From the NCBI GenBank assembly GCA_005880175.1, contig VBJR01000237.1, positions 1 to 25,568 on the forward strand: a stretch of DNA of 25,568 nucleotides, written 5' to 3'. Position numbers and translations under genes: made by a program. The notes beneath the pieces were generated by a model. It worked only from the letters and a program-made list of their open reading frames with translations, was not told the origin of the DNA and did no database searches. Below, in pieces: positions 22,833 through 25,568 of the stretch (position 1 is its first letter; the number at the start of each line of letters is the position of its first letter). This stretch comes from Chloroflexota bacterium (lineage in GTDB: Bacteria > Chloroflexota > Dormibacteria > Dormibacterales > Dormibacteraceae).

Positions 22833-23606
22833 TCACCGCCCGGCGCGCCACTCGCGCAGCCACCGCTCGAACTCGGCGGCGACGATGCGTTCGTCGTGCA
22901 CGCCGGCCGCTTCGTCCGAGGCCAGCCACACCACAGGCGGCCCCATCACGGCAGCCGCGAGGAGCGTCTGGCCCTCGGGGGCTGCGTCGAGGGGCAGCAT
23001 GCCGGTGACCGTCGCGCCACCCGGCAGCAGCAGGTTGACCGTGACGCCCCTGTCCCGCAGGTCGGCGGCCATGATCCGGGACAGTGCCTCGCTGCCGGCG
23101 CGCGAGGGTCCATACGGGACGAACCCGGCCCGGCGCATGGTCGACTCGCTCACCGCGACGTTGACGATGCGGCCGTGGCCGGCGGCCAGCATCCGCGGCG
23201 TGACCTCGCGCGCCACGAGGAAGTAGCCGGTCAGGTTGGTCTCGATCACCGCCCGGAAGCCGTCGACCGGTACCTCCCAGAAGCCCTGCGGATGCGTCAT
23301 GAAGCGCGGGTTGACCGTGCGCATGCCGATCCCGGCGTTGTTCACCAGCATGTCGATGCCTCCGAGCCGCGCCCACGCCTGGTCCACCGCCCGGGCCACC
23401 GACGCCTCGTCCCGCACGTCCAGCTCGATGCCGAGCGCCCGGGGCAGCTCGGCCGCGACCGCGCCGGCCCGCGTGCCGGACCGGCCGGTCAGCGCGACCG
23501 TCGCTCCCGCCTCGGCCAGGGCGGAGGCCATCGCGAGGCCCAGGCCGCTCGTCCCGCCGGTCACGAGCACCCGTGGGGCCGTAATCGTCCTCGTCGAATC
23601 AGTCAC
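22833..23606 (-). CDS. Short-chain dehydrogenase/reductase with altered catalytic motif
   Basis: 257 residues, Rossmann fold. The nucleotide-binding motif is VLVTGGTSGLGLAMA (about 13-27), the structural motif LVNNAGIG (87-94). The active-site region is VAVSES (150-155) with PYGPSRAG (164-171). The usual YxxxK is YGPSR here, so the catalytic Lys is Arg (residue 169, codon CGC at 23102-23100). GGRSG-like residues after beta 2 (LTGRSGTR) suggest NADP(H) preference. The start GTG 23606 is chosen because TAGCGT stands 7 nt upstream (23619-23614) and the motif then lies near residue 15; a GTG 24 nt earlier (23630) also exists. The substrate is unknown. It is divergent from the PiT gene with 88 bp between. 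Confidence 0.85.
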   Translation of the reverse strand: MTDSTRTITAPRVLVTGGTSGLGLAMASALAEAGATVALTGRSGTRAGAVAAELPRALGIELDVRDEASVARAVDQAWARLGGIDMLVNNAGIGMRTVNPRFMTHPQGFWEVPVDGFRAVIETNLTGYFLVAREVTPRMLAAGHGRIVNVAVSESTMRRAGFVPYGPSRAGSEALSRIMAADLRDRGVTVNLLLPGGATVTGMLPLDAAPEGQTLLAAAVMGPPVVWLASDEAAGVHDERIVAAEFERWLREWRAGR

Positions 23607-23613
23607 GACTACC

Positions 23614-23619
23614 ACGCTA
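23614..23619 (-). promoter_or_regulatory. -10 element for leaderless SDR transcript
   Basis: TAGCGT on the minus strand, 7 nt before GTG 23606. The same hexamer precedes the DUF427 gene. Confidence 0.5.
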
Positions 23620-23694
23620 GGGTTCTGCACAGGTCATGACCTTCCCTTAACCTCGCCCCGGCCGGCCGCAACGCAGCGTCACAGGCGGGCAGCC

Positions 23695-24852
23695 ATGACC
23701 GAGGGAACCGTCATCGTCATCGTCGTCGTGCTGTTCGGGCTGGCGTTCGACTTCACCAACGGCTTCCACGACACCGCGAACGCGATGGCCACCTCGGTGG
23801 CGACCGGCGCCCTCCGGCCGAGGGTGGCCGTGGGGCTCTCCGGCGTCCTGAACTTCGTGGGCGCGTTCCTCTCGCTCGCGGTGGCCACCACCATCGCGAC
23901 CGGGATCGTCGACGCCGGCGTCATCACCACCACGGTGGTCTTCGCCGGCCTGGTGGGCGCGATCACGTGGAACCTGGTCACCTGGCTGTTCGGCCTGCCG
24001 TCCAGCTCGTCCCACGCCGTGATCGGGGGCACGATCGGGGCGGCGATCGTCGGCTCGGGCTGGGCGGCGATCCAGGGCGCCGGCATCGTCTCCAAGGTGT
24101 TGGTCCCCGCGTTCTTCTCGCCGATCATCGCGGCCCTGGCGGCAGCGCTCAGCGTCATGCTCGCCTTCCGGATCGTCCGCCGCGCGCGCCCCGACTTCGT
24201 GCAGCGCGCGTACCGGATCGGCCAGGTCGCGTCGGCCTCACTGGTGTCCCTCGCGCACGGGACGAACGACGCGCAGAAGACCATGGGCATCATCACCCTG
24301 GCCCTGATCACCAACGGCAACATCTCGACCCATACGGGCATCCCGGAGTGGGTCGTCGTGACGTGCGCGGCCGCCATCGCGCTGGGCACGTACATGGGCG
24401 GCTGGCGGGTGATCAGGACGGTGGGCAAGGGGATCACGGAGATCAGCACGCCCCAGGGCTTCGTCGCCGAGAGCATCTCCTCGGCCGTCATCCTGGGCGC
24501 GGCGCACCTGGGGTTCGCCGTCTCCACGACGCAGGTGGCCTCGGGCAGCGTGCTCGGCGTCGGGCTGGGCCGGCGGGGCGCGGCCGTGCGCTGGTCCACG
24601 GTCGGTCAGATGGTGGTGGCCTGGGTGGTCACCATCCCGAGCGCCGCCATCCTGGGCGGCGCGGCCGAGTTCGTGGCTGGGCGGATCGGCGGCCTGCCCG
24701 GGGTTCTGGTCACCGCAGTCGTCGCGGTCTGTGTCTACGGCGCCATCTACGCCGCCTCCCGCCTGCATCCGGTCACGGCCGACAACGTCAACGCGCCGAT
24801 CCCGGAGGGCGCCCCGTCGGCGCTGGCCATCGAGACCGCGCCGGCCACGTGA
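23695..24852 (+). CDS. pit: PiT-family inorganic phosphate transporter
   Basis: 385 residues, about ten membrane helices. Both inverted halves of the PiT signature are present: FDFTNGFHDTANAMATSVATGAL (split here as FDFTNGFHDTANAMA at residues 14-28) and LVSLAHGTNDAQKTMGIITL in the second half. SSSSHAVIGGTIGAAI lies between. PiT carriers take up phosphate (as metal-phosphate) with protons or sodium. The start is ATG 23695; a TTAACC at 23647-23652 could be the -10, giving a leader of about 40 nt with only a weak ribosome site (GGCGGGC). The stop overlaps the next gene's ATG (TGATG), so a small membrane protein is coupled to it. No PhoU gene is adjacent. Confidence 0.95.
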   Translation: MTEGTVIVIVVVLFGLAFDFTNGFHDTANAMATSVATGALRPRVAVGLSGVLNFVGAFLSLAVATTIATGIVDAGVITTTVVFAGLVGAITWNLVTWLFGLPSSSSHAVIGGTIGAAIVGSGWAAIQGAGIVSKVLVPAFFSPIIAALAAALSVMLAFRIVRRARPDFVQRAYRIGQVASASLVSLAHGTNDAQKTMGIITLALITNGNISTHTGIPEWVVVTCAAAIALGTYMGGWRVIRTVGKGITEISTPQGFVAESISSAVILGAAHLGFAVSTTQVASGSVLGVGLGRRGAAVRWSTVGQMVVAWVVTIPSAAILGGAAEFVAGRIGGLPGVLVTAVVAVCVYGAIYAASRLHPVTADNVNAPIPEGAPSALAIETAPAT

Positions 24853-25190
24853 TGCTCGCGCTCGTCACGCCGCTCGCCGCCGCCATCGTGGACTGGGGCG
24901 GCCTCGTGCAGGTCGTGCTGTTCGCGGTCGTCGCCGGGCTGGTGATCGTGGGCGCCTTCTCGCTGGGCGTGGTCGGCCTCGACCGCTGGCGGGCATTCCG
25001 CTCCGGCGCGGCGCCGACGGCCGGCCAGGCGGCCGAATCCGCTGCGGCCGGCTCCATCTCGGACGCGGCGAGCCCGGTGGGCGTCAGCCCGCCGATGTTC
25101 GCGTTCGGCTCCCTGGCAATGGCGATCGCCGGCTTCGGCATCTGCGTGGTGGCGGTCCTGCTCGGCCTCTGGTCGATCGTCCACCGGTAG
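24852..25190 (+). CDS. Small two-helix membrane protein coupled to PiT
   Basis: 112 residues. One helix near the N-terminus (about 18-42, VQVVLFAVVAGLVIVGAFSLGVVG), then an Ala/Ser-rich polar loop (about 50-78), then a second helix (about 82-108, MFAFGSLAMAIAGFGICVVAVLLGLWSI). The ATG lies in the TGATG overlap with PiT, so the two are made in fixed ratio, and this may be an accessory subunit or regulator of the transporter. Small proteins in this position are common beside PiT genes in high-GC bacteria, but I know no proven role. It ends 7 bp before a strong hairpin. Confidence 0.75.
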   Translation: MLALVTPLAAAIVDWGGLVQVVLFAVVAGLVIVGAFSLGVVGLDRWRAFRSGAAPTAGQAAESAAAGSISDAASPVGVSPPMFAFGSLAMAIAGFGICVVAVLLGLWSIVHR

Positions 25191-25197
25191 CGAAGCC

Positions 25198-25221
25198 GGG
25201 TCGCGGGACGGCCCGCGACCC
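25198..25221. terminator. Hairpin between convergent genes
   Basis: GGGTCGCGGG (25198-25207) pairs perfectly with CCCGCGACCC (25212-25221) around ACGG. It lies between the stops of the PiT operon and the phosphoesterase, serving both strands; no U-run. Confidence 0.7.
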
Positions 25222-25235
25222 CGCCAGACCAGAAC

Positions 25236-25568
25236 CTAGATGTTGAACGCCGAGCGCATGCTCGGGTTCGATGCGTCGGCCGCATGGCCCAGGTGCGTCG
25301 TGATGCCCAGCATGTCCTCGGTCGTCCGGAGCAGGGAGTAGTGGTTGAGCAGCGTGGCGGACGTCGCCCCCTTCGGGGTGGACGGCGCGACCACGATCGT
25401 GGTGATGTGGCAGTCGTTCCGCGACGTGTTGTGCGAGCAGTCGAAGCCCGAGCTGCCCCCGCTGCCCTCGTCCCACGTGACCACGATGGCTGTGTCGTGG
25501 GCCTGGTACGCAGCGCTGGTCGCGATCACGGCGAACCAGCCGCTCAGCCACGAGTCGCCCGTCGCCAC
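25236..25568 (-). CDS. Phosphoesterase family (acid phosphatase/phospholipase C type), C-terminal part
   Basis: The last 110 residues of a PF04185-like phosphoesterase; the start lies beyond the right edge. The frame opens with GDSWLSGWFAVIATSAAY, then TAIVVTWDEGSGG, whose Asp-Glu pair is part of the metal site of this family. CHITTIVVAPSTPKGATS and the typical ending NHYSLLRTTEDMLGI, LGHAADASNPSMRSAFNI follow. Relatives are secreted and release phosphate from esters or phospholipids. Being next to a phosphate carrier suggests joint phosphate scavenging, though no shared promoter is seen as the genes converge. Two Cys (DCSHN, NDCHI) could form a disulphide. Confidence 0.88.
   Translation of the reverse strand: MATGDSWLSGWFAVIATSAAYQAHDTAIVVTWDEGSGGSSGFDCSHNTSRNDCHITTIVVAPSTPKGATSATLLNHYSLLRTTEDMLGITTHLGHAADASNPSMRSAFNI

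Overview
This is a very GC-rich window (by eye well above 65% G+C, with third codon positions almost all G or C). It carries 16 complete genes, 2 genes cut by the window edges, 5 broken genes, 6 small hypothetical genes and 2 tRNAs, on both strands. No phage, transposase, CRISPR array or integrase was seen. The gene content fits a high-GC, single-membrane-type soil or sediment bacterium. It includes lipoproteins with FPDP/WPDP motifs, DUF427, an ABC-F protein, a PiT phosphate carrier, a Vgb-type propeller and a CapA protein. Chloroflexota (Limnocylindria- or Dormibacterota-like) or Actinomycetota are my best guesses. The phylum cannot be fixed without a search.

Layout. 1-4572 holds an ABC export region: a divergent ATPase cut by the left edge, then a large membrane protein (frameshifted), an ATPase and an ABC-2 permease overlapping by GTGA junctions. 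4577-5359 is a tandem DUF427 protein. 5402-8474 is a CapA lipoprotein followed by a class A penicillin-binding protein homologue that has lost essentially every catalytic motif. 8546-10225 is an ABC-F ATPase behind a possible five-codon leader peptide and mutually exclusive hairpins. 10274-10882 holds an Ala/Glu-rich membrane protein and tRNA-Glu(UUC). 10945-12244 is decayed: a broken UbiE-like methyltransferase, an AT-richer patch and an orphan coding-like stretch. 12245-15060 has a TPR protein and four small hypothetical genes. 15274-18749 has a lipoprotein under an operator-like palindrome, a second lipoprotein, a broken Vgb-like propeller and a PPOX-fold protein. 18810-21915 has a broken SagB-like nitroreductase with a b561-like membrane protein, and a secreted GH43. 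22292-25568 has a small CxxC protein, tRNA-Gly(UCC), an SDR, a PiT phosphate transporter with a small membrane partner, and the end of a secreted phosphoesterase.

Two themes link the window. First, many genes start 6-9 nt after a TANNNT-type -10 hexamer with no Shine-Dalgarno sequence, so leaderless transcription looks like the default here. Only a few genes (ABC-F, GH43, the b561-like gene) have clear Shine-Dalgarno sites. Knowing this settles several start codons. Second, five recognisable genes are interrupted. In three of them (PBP, Vgb-like, SagB-like) the break coincides with an apparent loss of about 20-40 codons rather than a simple one-base slip. Whether that is biology or assembly is the first thing to settle.

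I see no single convincing new multi-gene system. The most interesting candidates are the catalytically dead PBP paired with CapA, the leader of the ABC-F gene, and the palindrome-controlled lipoprotein.
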